A stretch of 64,000 nt of DNA, from assembly GCF_021869535.1 (NCBI RefSeq), contig NW_026262712.1, forward strand, positions 63,234,100-63,298,099, given 5' to 3'. Below the pieces are notes generated by a model. It had not been told where the DNA came from and searched no databases. It saw only the letters and a list, made by a program, of their open reading frames with translations. This stretch comes from Mytilus californianus (lineage: Eukaryota; Mollusca; Bivalvia; Mytilida; Mytilidae). A program made the position numbers and the translations under genes. Every line of letters starts with the position of its first letter. Position 1 is the first letter of the stretch. Below, piece by piece: positions 24,719 through 34,323 of this stretch.

Positions 24719-25820
24719 TGCTGGGGCGCAGCTTGATACGACCGCAGAGGTCGAACCCTGAACAGTTGGGGCAAGTATGGACACAACATTCAAGCTGGAT
24801 ACAGCACTGAATTTGGATTGTAATTAAATATTTGACACAGCATAGGTTTCTGACACAGAATGAAAGTGGTCTGAGAACTTAAAAAATTTTACCTATTCAA
24901 ACCATATCATTATTATTTGCTTTTATATATAAATCAGAAATAACCAATTTAAAATGGAAAATTCAAAAAAAAAAAAAAGGAAAGAAAATCCCCCCCCCCC
25001 CAAAATTTTGTGAACCCCCTTATGATTCATTACCCCCAAACTCAATCCCAGCCTTCCCTTTGTGGTATGGTACCTTGCAGTACAATTTCAGAGAGATCCA
25101 TACACTTGAACACAAGTTATTGTCTGGAAACTAGAAAAATGTGTTTTTTAGCCCCTTTTTCCTAAAATGTTTGGGCAATTACCCCCAAACTCAATTCCAG
25201 CTTTCCCTTTGTGATATGGAACATTGTAGTACAATTTCATAAAGATCCATACACTTACACACAAGTTATTGTCATGAAACTAGAAAAATGCTTGTTTTTT
25301 GCCCCTTTTTGGCCCCTAATTCCTAAAATTTGGAGGCAATTACCCCCAAAATCAATCCCAGCTTTCCCTTTGTGATATGGAACCTTAAGATACAATGTCA
25401 GAGAGATCCATAGACTTACACACAAGTTATTGTCATGAAACTAGAAAAATGCTTGTTTTTTTGTCCCTTTTGGCCCCGAATTCCTAAAATTTGGAGGCAA
25501 TTACCCCCAAAATCAATCCCAGCATTCCCTTTGTGATATGGAACCTTGTGGTACAATGTCAGAGAGATCCATACACTTACACACAAGTTATGTCTGGAAG
25601 TTACAAAAATGCTTATTTTTGGCCCCTTTTTGGCCCCTATTTCCTTAACAGTTGGTACCATAACCCCCAAAATCAATCCCCACCTTCCTTTTGTGGTATT
25701 GAACCTTATGGTAAAATTTCATTGAGATCTAAAGTTAGAGTGCGAAAACTAATGTGTCTTCGGATGACGACGACGCCAACGTCATATACCAATATATGAC
25801 CACAAAAATTTTTTTGCAGT
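24719..25820 (+). repeat. Dispersed element with five ~160-bp tandem core units and 3' hairpin
   Basis: The unit start 'acccccaaa' recurs at 25032, 25181, 25342, 25503 and 25663, giving a period of 149-161 bp. A unique head ('ctggggcgcagcttgatacg') lies at about 24722. A tail with 'gacgacgacgccaac' is followed by the hairpin gtcatataccaatatatgac. The architecture matches the element at 410-1240. Open frames of 86 and 102 residues here are repeat readings. Confidence 0.68.
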
Positions 25821-26870
25821 CGTATAATTACAGAGTAATTAATGAGAATAAAAACTTTTAATATTTTAATGAAATATTACAACCATGATTCATTTCATCC
25901 TCATTTTTCAAATGTTAAAAAATGAATTTTTAGTATGTATAATGATGTCAACAATATGTGATGTCATCTTTCTTTGAGTTAAAGCATAAAATATATGATG
26001 TGCCCAATCACGTTAAAATCAGCTGTTAGTTTTCGCTACATACTCTCTGCCCTAACTTTAAGGAGCATAGTATATCACATGGGATTTTCATCAGATCAAT
26101 GATGTGCCATTTTATCAAATAATATATATTTATATGGTATTATCTTAAATCCTTGATTTCATGGTTTTGTCAAAGTTTGCATACAAGCCTAACAGAAATT
26201 AAAATTCCTTGGATATTTAAATTCAGGATTGGTGTATACTCAAGAAATCAATGAAAATTGGTACCTAACGAATAATAAAGAATCAACAGTATCTTATCAT
26301 CTTTTCAATCTTCCAGACTTAACTCTTTTAACTAAAAATCATAACTACAAATCATTTTCATATTATAAAAACAAAATAGAAAAGAATGGATAAGGTGTAT
26401 TTTTCATAACACAAAATCCCTACACGCACATGACAAAATCAAAAGCTCCTTTTATTAAATTGTGATATTCAGATATTAACATAAATACATTGAAGTAAAT
26501 ATACACATTATCCTATATTATATACAATACATTACAAATTCTTTCTACAACAAGAAGGACAATCAAACAGCTTACACAGTTAATATCTTAGCAGCCTTTG
26601 TCTTATCAAACCTTGCTTGCAAATGCTGACGGAAGTCAGCTCTTAAATTAGGGTACCTGTTCTTAAATTCCAAGGTGTCAATAACATGTGAGCTTCCTTA
26701 TTTTATTTTATTTTATTTTTCATTCTTAGACAAAATTAAATCTTACAGAGGTATTTCATACTTAAATCTCTATATATGTTACTTCCAAAGAAAACATATT
26801 AAAGTACCTAATAAAAATGGTGATTCCAGGATTTGTACAAGTACTTTTATAACATTTTTTTTGTTGGTTT
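25821..26870. other. Right part of exon-free hole and 3' UTR of psq-43
   Basis: No exon recognised. TTTATT at 26451-26456, about 415 bp past the psq-43 stop, is a candidate poly(A) signal. Confidence 0.5.
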
Positions 26871-27076
26871 CTAAGAATTTTTTAGCTTGAGCCTCTCTCG
26901 TTTGCGTATTTGGTACGAGATAGCAGGTTGAGGGACCCCATACAACCTTGAGGCTTGACTTTGGTTGAGTTTGCCATTTAGCACTGCTTGAATTGCAAGT
27001 TCCATTGAGTCTGGACTATATTGTTTTATAGGTTGAGACTTCTCATATTGCTGACCTTGATAATTCAGAAAACAAT
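26871..27076 (-). CDS. Alternative terminal exon psq-43
   Basis: Acceptor 'gttgtgtttcag' ends at 27077; split codon ends AT; 67 residues to TAG at 26871. Core (about 19-60): YSPDSMELAIQAVLNGKLNQ and YGVPQPAISYQ, where Ala replaces the near-invariant Thr. It resembles psq-42 (YSPKNMEMAIKAV), only 178 bp away, and the two look like a duplicated pair. The window annotation needs splice logic here, since no ATG opens the frame. Confidence 0.85.
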
Positions 27077-27254
27077 CTGAAACACAACAAAACAGGATTT
27101 AACATGTGAATAAATCAACATTTCCGTGGATTTCATCATAAATGCTCTAAAATGCTCAAAAATGCTCAATATCAAGATACAACCAATCAACTAACTTCAT
27201 AAACTTATGAGATCATGCCCTTGAACCTTGTTCAAGATATATTTCCAAAAATCA

Positions 27255-27460
27255 TTAAGTAAATGTATTTGACAATTGTTGCAGTTTACGAATTTTAAAA
27301 GAAATGGTTGGTTGAGGAACCCCATATTCCCTAGATGCTTGACTCTGGGTCATTTTCCCTTCAATTACTGCTTTTATAGCCATTTCCATGTTTTTGGGAC
27401 TGTATTCTTTTTTGGGTCCTTGCTTTCGCAGAAGACGCCTCTCTGGTTGGACCAAAGAAT
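27255..27460 (-). CDS. Alternative terminal exon psq-42
   Basis: Acceptor 'cttatgtgtttcag' ends at 27461; split codon ends AT; 67 residues. The basic arm (QPERRLLRKQGPKKE) runs into the core at about 19-60: YSPKNMEMAIKAVIEGKMTQ and YGVPQPTISFK. Its stop is only 178 bp before the next acceptor (psq-43). Confidence 0.88.
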
Positions 27461-27790
27461 CTGAAACACATAAGAATCTTTTGATAAAATTACACAATTA
27501 CATTATGGAGAACCTTAAACAAAACTCTGGTTAAATTTTACATCTTTTTAACTTAAGATAAAAACACTTTTGTTGCTATTCAACAGGCAGTTGCAAGTGC
27601 TCTTGTGTAACTTGGGAAATTTATTACTAGACCCCAAATTCTTTATTATTTCAAAAATTGATATTTCAAAAGTCCAACAAGCTGGCTACAGGCAAGTACA
27701 AATGTATATTCAAGATAGAAAAAATGTCAAATTACATATAAAACACCCAACACCAAAAATATTCTTAAAAAGTGTCCATGAAAAAAAAAA

Positions 27791-28008
27791 TCAAGTCATT
27801 TTTTTCAATCTACAACAAATAGTTGGCTGAGGAACACCAAACACACGGGCAGCCTGACATTGTGACATACGGCCCGCTAATACTTCTGTAATTGCCTGTT
27901 CCAGTTTTTGTGGCTTGTAATCTCTTCTCCATCGCCTGTTAGCATTATTTCGTGATTGGTCTGAAGCATTATTTCGTGATTGGTCTGAAGCATTATTTCG
28001 TGATTGGT
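27791..28008 (-). CDS. Alternative terminal exon psq-41 with tandem 24-bp start repeats
   Basis: Acceptor 'tatatgtttcag' ends at 28009; split codon ends AC; 71 residues. The first 23 residues are three in-frame copies of QSRNNASD (the last ends NAN) coded by near-identical 24-bp units. Each repeat junction contains TTCAG|AC, so two further potential acceptors in the same phase exist inside the exon. Core (about 30-71): YKPQKLEQAITEVLAGRMSQ and FGVPQPTICCR. It stops almost directly after the fold. The last three core residues before the tail are basic. Confidence 0.86.
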
Positions 28009-28559
28009 CTGAAACATATAAGGAATAGAATCATTTTCTCTTTCATTTAGATTTTGATTTTCTACCTGTTTTTAATTAATTCAAGTGTACGATCTTGTGG
28101 TATGTTTTCAATGATAAGCTTTTTATTTTTCATCTATCTCAAAATTTAAACATTATTATAAATCCATAAACAAGGATGTACCAGAAAAACAGCATGTCAA
28201 AAAGTCACAGGCTAAATAAATACCATTTCAAATAAATCTTGCATCACTTCCATATTTGATTAACACAGAAAAAAAAACCTTTTCCACACATATTAATAAA
28301 GAGCAAATACATGATTTTTTTTTATAAAGTATCAGAGCTCTGGCCTTCAACATAGTAATCTATATAATCAAAATTGAAAAATCTTTTGCAAATCACATCA
28401 ATGCAGATGCTCTCAAAAACACTATCATTTAAATTAATTTTACAAGTCAAACCCATTCTTTCTGACAGCATAAAAGTTACAAATGATTTTGAGGACAATT
28501 ATAAGGTGGGGGGGACCAAAACTAGACAAACAGAATTTGAGGCATAGATGCTATGACAT

Positions 28560-28885
28560 TCAGATTTTATTTTCTTCCTTTTTCCTTGAACGTGAAATTC
28601 TACAACCAATTGAAGGTTGAGGGACACCATAAAAGAGGGCTGCTTGAGTCTGAGTCATTTTCCCTGCTAAGACAGTTTCAACGGCTTTATCTAAATCTTC
28701 ATGTCTATAAGATTTTGGCTTTGGCCCACGTCTTTGCTTCTGATTAAGGCTAAAACCCCTTTGAGATGGAAACACTTTAAATATGGGATCTTGGATTGGA
28801 ATAATCTTTTCTTCTTTCACTACTGTTTTTCCTAAATAATTCTGGTTGTTATGGGGTTTCATTTTCTTTCCTCTTTTATGATGAT
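28560..28885 (-). CDS. Alternative terminal exon psq-40 (long N-terminal extension)
   Basis: Acceptor 'tttatgtgtttcag' ends at 28886; split codon ends AT; 107 residues, the longest psq end. About 58 residues, partly basic and partly hydrophobic (EEKIIPIQDPIFKVFPSQRG), precede the core at about 59-100: YRHEDLDKAVETVLAGKMTQ and YGVPQPSIGCR, with Ser in place of Thr. The extension has no match I recognise and is unique in the array. Confidence 0.87.
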
Positions 28886-29875
28886 CTGAAACACATAAAC
28901 AGGCATGATTTACTACCTGAACATTCATTTCATAGAAGTAATAAACTTAAAATCTCTATCAAATTAAAATCTTTCATTTTTGACGGAACCTCTATCAAAT
29001 CACATGTTCTAGAGTTTGCAATAAAGTTTATTGTTCTAGCATAATCAGACAAATATTTCTTAGTCCACTTTCAGACTAGTATTCAAAGGACAGATGGGGA
29101 TCTAACATATTGAAATGTCTTCATTGTATTTATATTGTCAGTTTTGTCCAAAAACAAAATAATAATCATCAGTACAACATTGACAACTTTTATTTTACAA
29201 CAATTTTACACCATTTTCAGAAAAAAACAAATATTACAATGAAAACCATCAAGGCCTATGTTTAGAATTGTGTAACATAACTGTTGTTAACATTTGTGTT
29301 CAAACCTTCATAACAGAACCTTTGTAAAAATAGAAAAATCTCATAATAACACATCTTCACTGCTTCAACCATATATAAAATCCAACCCATAGACAAGTGA
29401 AAAATAAATCTAAGAGACAAAGAGTTTCACATGCCTATTTTCAAATCAACTTTGCATTCTCCTCAATATTTCAAAAGTGTTGTCAGCATTTAACTAAGCC
29501 TCTTTGCAGGAACATTGCAACTTGATGAAACTCTTGATTTGTTTTCATGTTAAAAATAAATGATAAATTCAAAATATGTAAAGGAAAAACTTTATTGGAT
29601 TTTGCCTACCTTTGCAAACAAATAGAAAGATAACTTATCATCGATTTTTTATGATGTTGAATGCTCAAGTTTATTTTCAACTTATTATGATCTGCAGCCA
29701 AACTATGCAAAATATTGGGTTTTTAATCTAGTACAGGGATACTTTTTACTGAATGTACTCCTTATATTCACAGGTGTGTCTCAGACAAAACATGTTTCTT
29801 TTTGTTTTGTTTTATTTTGTAAATACCAAATAGCAATGAGCCTATACATCTATTTCAAAAAACAATCCAGATTGT
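28886..29875. other. Spacer between psq-39 and psq-40
   Basis: AT-rich, no exon or repeat boundary recognised; contains the likely 3' region of psq-39 upstream units and the intron side of psq-40. Confidence 0.4.
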
Positions 29876-30072
29876 TTATTTATCCAAGTTCTTATTTAAG
29901 AATTGGGCACGTTTCCACAAAGAAATTCTGGTAGCTATCGTAGACTGAGGTACACCAAACGTTTGTGAAGCCTTTGTCTGACTCAACTGCCCAGATTTTA
30001 CTGCAATCAAAGCGTTTTCTAAGTTTTCACGTTTGTACTTCCTTAATTTCCTCCTTGCCTTAGTCTGGATAT
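29876..30072 (-). CDS. Alternative terminal exon psq-39
   Basis: Acceptor 'atttatgtctttcag' ends at 30073; split codon ends AT; 64 residues. Arm KARRKLRK, core (about 12-53) YKRENLENALIAVKSGQLSQ and FGVPQSTIATR. The stop codon lies inside an ATAAATAAACA string, so a poly(A)-like signal overlaps the stop. Only 121 bp separate it from the end of psq-38, the tightest spacing in the array. Confidence 0.88.
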
Positions 30073-30193
30073 CTGAAAGACATAAATGCACTTGTTAGAA
30101 GATTTATGACTTTTGGATTTTCCACAGGAAATATCTTATCTTGAATTATTGTTCAGTTTATGTTTTAAAGGTTGGTTAGAGTTTATATTTGTT

Positions 30194-30384
30194 TTATTCT
30201 GTTTGGCTATCTGGTGGTTTTCTAAACATTCGAGAGCAGATTGTTGTTCTTGGGACCCCATAATATCGAGCAGCCCTGCTTTTGGACATGTGCCCAGCTT
30301 GCACTGCCTGGATGGCCTTTTCTAAATTGTCAGGATTATAGACCCAATATCTTCCACTCTTGTGAATCTTCCCAGATTTGTTGT
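30194..30384 (-). CDS. Alternative terminal exon psq-38
   Basis: Acceptor 'tatatctttcag' ends at 30385; split codon ends AC; 62 residues to TAA at 30194. Core (about 15-56): YNPDNLEKAIQAVQAGHMSK and YGVPRTTICSR. It has V-P-R where its neighbours have V-P-Q, so it may have come from the upstream half of the array. The 121-bp gap to psq-39 has only variant poly(A) hexamers (CATAAA, TATAAA). Confidence 0.85.
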
Positions 30385-30510
30385 CTGAAAGATATATAGT
30401 GCAAATATGTAGTTATTCCAAATGAAAAGTAGGAAAACTGAATTTTAGTATTTCAACATGCCAATGTAATTGAACAAAATATCCATATTTTATATTTCCA
30501 ATATTTTAAA

Positions 30511-30612
30511 TACTGTAAATTCAGATATGAATGCTATGTTTTGGATCAATGCAAAAAATGCAGAAAGATAATTACACTAAAATTGCATTCATCAAATTCT
30601 GGATTTACAGTA
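30511..30612. mobile_element. 102-bp MITE, TACTGTAAATTCAG family
   Basis: It opens with tactgtaaattcagatatga and closes with its near-inverse, ctggatttacagta. 'gaatgc' pairs with 'gcattc' just inside. A short relative of the 23431-23640 element. Confidence 0.7.
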
Positions 30613-31059
30613 CTGCAAAATGTCTTCCAGACCTTGAAGGAAAAAAATATTTAAAATCTCGTTTTATCATTCAACTCCATTTACTTTTATAATTTTATCA
30701 AAAATAAAAAAATGAAACCTGACTCAACAACTTCTGCAAGGTAAGACTAAAATCCAGATAAAGGTTCTCTACAAATCAATAAACAATAAAAATACACCAG
30801 TTTGAAAATGCAACAAAAATGTTATCTTCAAAACTATCTTTACAAAAATCAAAGAGAACTTGTACCCTTTTCCAACATTTTTGTCAACAAATGCATCACA
30901 ATATGTTCTTTTTCTTAAAAAAAATGATTTTTCCTCAATCAGCTTGTTTACTTCCAAGTAGCTTTAAGGCAAGTCAATCAATTTAGTGTCATAGTACAAA
31001 GGAGATGGAATGTTTGAGAAAACAATATCACTTGTTATATATGTCATATCCATTTTGAA
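30613..31059. other. Spacer below psq-37
   Basis: Nothing recognised; probably 3' UTR of psq-37 and intron. Confidence 0.4.
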
Positions 31060-31265
31060 TTATTTTCTGAACAATGGTGGTAGTAAAAGTTTAGATGCCC
31101 CCATTTTAGAGATCCTAGTCGAGATAGTTGACTGCGGTACTCCATATTGATGAGCGGCTTTGTTTTGTGACAGGCGTCCCTCAAGTACTGCTTTCACTGC
31201 CTCTTCTAATTTTTCTGGACTATATTCACGTTGTTTCTTCTTTCTCCAGTAGTTGGAGAAATAGT
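31060..31265 (-). CDS. Alternative terminal exon psq-37
   Basis: Acceptor 'tatatctttcag' ends at 31266; split codon ends AC; 67 residues. An aromatic start (YFSNYW) and basic arm precede the core (about 14-55): YSPEKLEEAVKAVLEGRLSQ and YGVPQSTISTR. Hydrophobic tail SKLLLPPLFRK. Confidence 0.88.
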
Positions 31266-32375
31266 CTGAAAGATATATGATAGACATTAGGGTTACTCCT
31301 GTCACAGTCTTACCCAAAGCCGCCACCAGAATGAGTAGTCATCAACTTCATTATTTACTGATACAGTTTTCTATAGAATAGTTATAGCTCTTTACAATGT
31401 TTTACAAAAATTGTGGTAATTTTTCAAAATGAATAAAAGGAGACTTGGGGTTCACGTCAATGACGGTAAACCAAAAAAAAAGTCGTCATTAATAGACAGA
31501 TGACTACAAACCAATATCAAGCTCAAAATTGTTTAGACTAAAATAATTGAATTTTTTTTTTACAGATCTTTGAAACTGTGAGATATCTGCCATCAACAAC
31601 AAATTGTCAAGAAGTCAGATGACATTATTGTGATGCCGTAAAACAATTTTATTATCCCAGTAAACAACACACACATGGACATTAGTCATTCCCAAATCAA
31701 GTATTAGATTTCAGGAATCTCATAACACCTGTTTCACATTTTGTTCTCATCAGCGATAACAAATGCAATAAGATCATGGTACCTTTTACTATCTTTATGT
31801 GAATGAACGCAGCCACCTATCAAATCTAATCAAATCATCGGAGAGGGTTAATCATGATCAATCAAAGAGCCAAATCAATTTAGCCAGAAAAAGAAAGCCA
31901 TCAAGAAAAACCATCTGATATGTGAATTTAAATTATCTTTCCATTTCAAAAGAGCTGATTGTCCTCGCATATTTGATATACGTAATCTTTTTACTGTCCA
32001 TGTTTAGTGTTTGTCTTCAGACTTCATTCCAGAATTCACACTGCTCCTCAAAATATCTTTCTTTATTTACAAATAATTTGCAATTTCAAATACTTTATTC
32101 TATTAAACAAACATGTTTCCATCAATTTTTTTTTATACATTATATTTTGTCCAAAGTATGGTGTTTCAAATCCTTAATTTTTTTATCATAATTCATTAAA
32201 TGAAAGGGATGCTTTATATTTTTATTATACTATTCCAAGTACAAGCAAACAGACTTCAAGATCACCATGATTTTTTTTATCAAAGCAACTAATACATTTT
32301 TTTTTCATTTTAGCATTCTTCAGTTTTTCCTTGTTTTTTTCACGGTTTCGTGCTCACAATTGATTGTAACAAGTG
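31266..32375. other. Spacer between psq-36 and psq-37
   Basis: Around 31440-31590 lies a repeat fragment ('caatatcaagctcaaaattg') that also occurs near 20185. No exon. Confidence 0.45.
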
Positions 32376-32545
32376 TCAAGTGGTATCTTGATCCCTTATT
32401 TTTCTTATTCTCCTAGAAATTGTCTTTTGTGGCACACCATATACAAAAGAAGCTTTATTCTGGGACAAAACTCCACTAAGAACTGCAGCAATTGCCTGTT
32501 GTAAATTTTCATGGCTATAACATCGAATCTTCCTATATGGTTTCT
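32376..32545 (-). CDS. Alternative terminal exon psq-36 (shortest)
   Basis: Acceptor 'atatgtatttcag' ends at 32546; split codon ends AG; 55 residues, the most compact end. Only eight residues precede the core (about 9-50): YSHENLQQAIAAVLSGVLSQ and YGVPQKTISRR. Tail IRDQDTT. Confidence 0.86.
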
Positions 32546-33245
32546 CTGAAATACATATAAATCAGTTGTAATTCACTTATATTTTAAATTAACATCCAAC
32601 TATAATCATTTCAAGCAAAAATTTAAACATATACCTTACACATGTCTTCAAATTTTATCCATTTTCATCCTGCACAAAAAAATGACGAACTTAGAAAAAG
32701 TCTATCTGATTACACTTTCCCAGCCCAACTATAAGCAACAAAGCATAAACCTTAACTTTCTCCTTTAAAAAAAAATATTCATGGCCCTATGTGTACATGA
32801 AATAAATTTGATACAAAGAATAATCAAACACAAGTTCATTATCCATTTCCATTTTTGCAGCACAAAAACATAATGAACAATTGATAAACTAGAAAATACA
32901 TCACATGCATATAAAAAATTATTTATTTGACCAAAAATAACATATAAAAAAATATTTATTTGACCACAAAATAGCTATCAAATTTCAATAATAAATTTCA
33001 ACTACACTTCAAGTTACCACTACATCATACAAAAAGTCCTTAGAATTTAAAAAAAAAAAGTAATGTTTGTTTTCCAAATCTTAGAAAACTTTTTTTCTTC
33101 GATATTTACATTATATTTCAGAAAGTAATTTCTACAGTCATTGTAAATTAATAATAAAATCACATCAATATAAACATGATTAATAATCTGTATTGCAAGA
33201 TTTGAATTTTTCTTCAATTGAACACTTTTTTACAGCAGTCAAACT
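32546..33245. other. Spacer between psq-35 and psq-36
   Basis: A short direct repeat ('tatttgaccaaaaataacat' and 'tatttgaccacaaaatag') lies near 32925-32975. Otherwise nothing. Confidence 0.4.
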
Positions 33246-33460
33246 TCATTTGCTTTGTTCCGGTGATAACAGATTTTTAGTTTTGCATTTGGCATAGCGT
33301 GTTGATAATGTTGTAGCTGGAATGCCATACATTCTGGCAGCGTCAACAATTTTCATATTTCCATTACAAATAGCATCCATTGCTCGTTCCAGATCTTCTG
33401 CATCATACTTTTTATATCTTGTACTACGATGCCTTCGTTGAATGAAATGTGAGCTTAAAC
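33246..33460 (-). CDS. Alternative terminal exon psq-35
   Basis: Acceptor 'gcatgtcttgcag' ends at 33461 (TTGCAG, unlike most); split codon ends GT; 70 residues. Core (about 18-59): YDAEDLERAMDAICNGNMKI and YGIPATTLSTR. Cys, Ile and Ala at usually conserved positions make it one of the more diverged members. Tail NLLSPEQSK. Confidence 0.83.
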
Positions 33461-33721
33461 CTGCAAGACATGCAATTTCATTTAGAGACTATAGTATTTA
33501 AACTTGTGAAACATCAACTTTATGATAGAAACTATTTAACATTCAACCATTTACAATAACACATGAACTTTCTGCTTGATTATGACCTTGCTACGTTTTA
33601 TAATCAACTTTCAAGCATACTTGCAACTTTGAGAGAATCATGAAATGGACCAAATCGAATATTCAACAAGCATATGCAATTCATATTACTTACTATGTAA
33701 GCATATTTTTTCTTCTATATA

Positions 33722-33855
33722 AAAATATGAAAATGTGGTATGACTGCCAATGAGACAACTAACCACCTTAGTCCAAATGACAAGGATTTAAGCATCTATA
33801 GGTCATCTTCAACAATGAGCAAAACCCATCACTTGTAGTCAGTTATAAAGGGGCC
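33722..33855 (+). repeat. Mussel-type dispersed repeat copy
   Basis: 'aaaatgtggtatgactgcca' continues 'atgagacaac', and 'tcttcaacaatgagcaaaac' and 'gtcagttataaa' follow. Best-preserved core of this family after 61200. Confidence 0.6.
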
Positions 33856-34132
33856 AAAGATGTCAGAATGGGAAATAATTCATTCAATTACTATTTTATT
33901 GTACATTTAATTAAAATATCAAGATTAATTACTGCAAACTATGATTTACAAATGCTACAGTTCAATAAATATCGTCAGTAGTTTAATTTTTGTTTTAATT
34001 TATATAACTTTTAGAAAATAAATAGCAATGCCAATTGTAACATTTTCATTAGAGTGGAAGTCTGTTGTCACAGTTTGTCCTTTCATTACTATCACACAAG
34101 TAATCTAAATCTACTACTGAAACGATAGTAAA

Positions 34133-34323
34133 TCATGGCTTTAATTTTTTCACTCGTCCAGATATTGTTGTCTGTGGAACACCAAATACACGAGCAGCTT
34201 TAGACTGTGTCATTGATCCAGACATTACTGCATTTATAGCTCGCTCTAACATCTGAGGATCGTACTGTCTTCTCACTGGTAATAATAGGTCCCTTCCCAT
34301 TGCATCATGTAAGCATAATTGTT
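34133..34323 (-). CDS. Alternative terminal exon psq-34
   Basis: Acceptor 'gtttgtatgtttcag' ends at 34324; split codon ends AA; 62 residues. Weakly charged start (QLCLHDAMGRDLLLP), then RRQ and the core (about 20-61): YDPQMLERAINAVMSGSMTQ and FGVPQTTISGR. It stops three residues after the fold (KLKP). Confidence 0.88.

Noticed and set aside
25416-25799. Overlapping frames of 86 and 102 residues on both strands
   Set aside because: Both are readings of the tandem 160-bp units.
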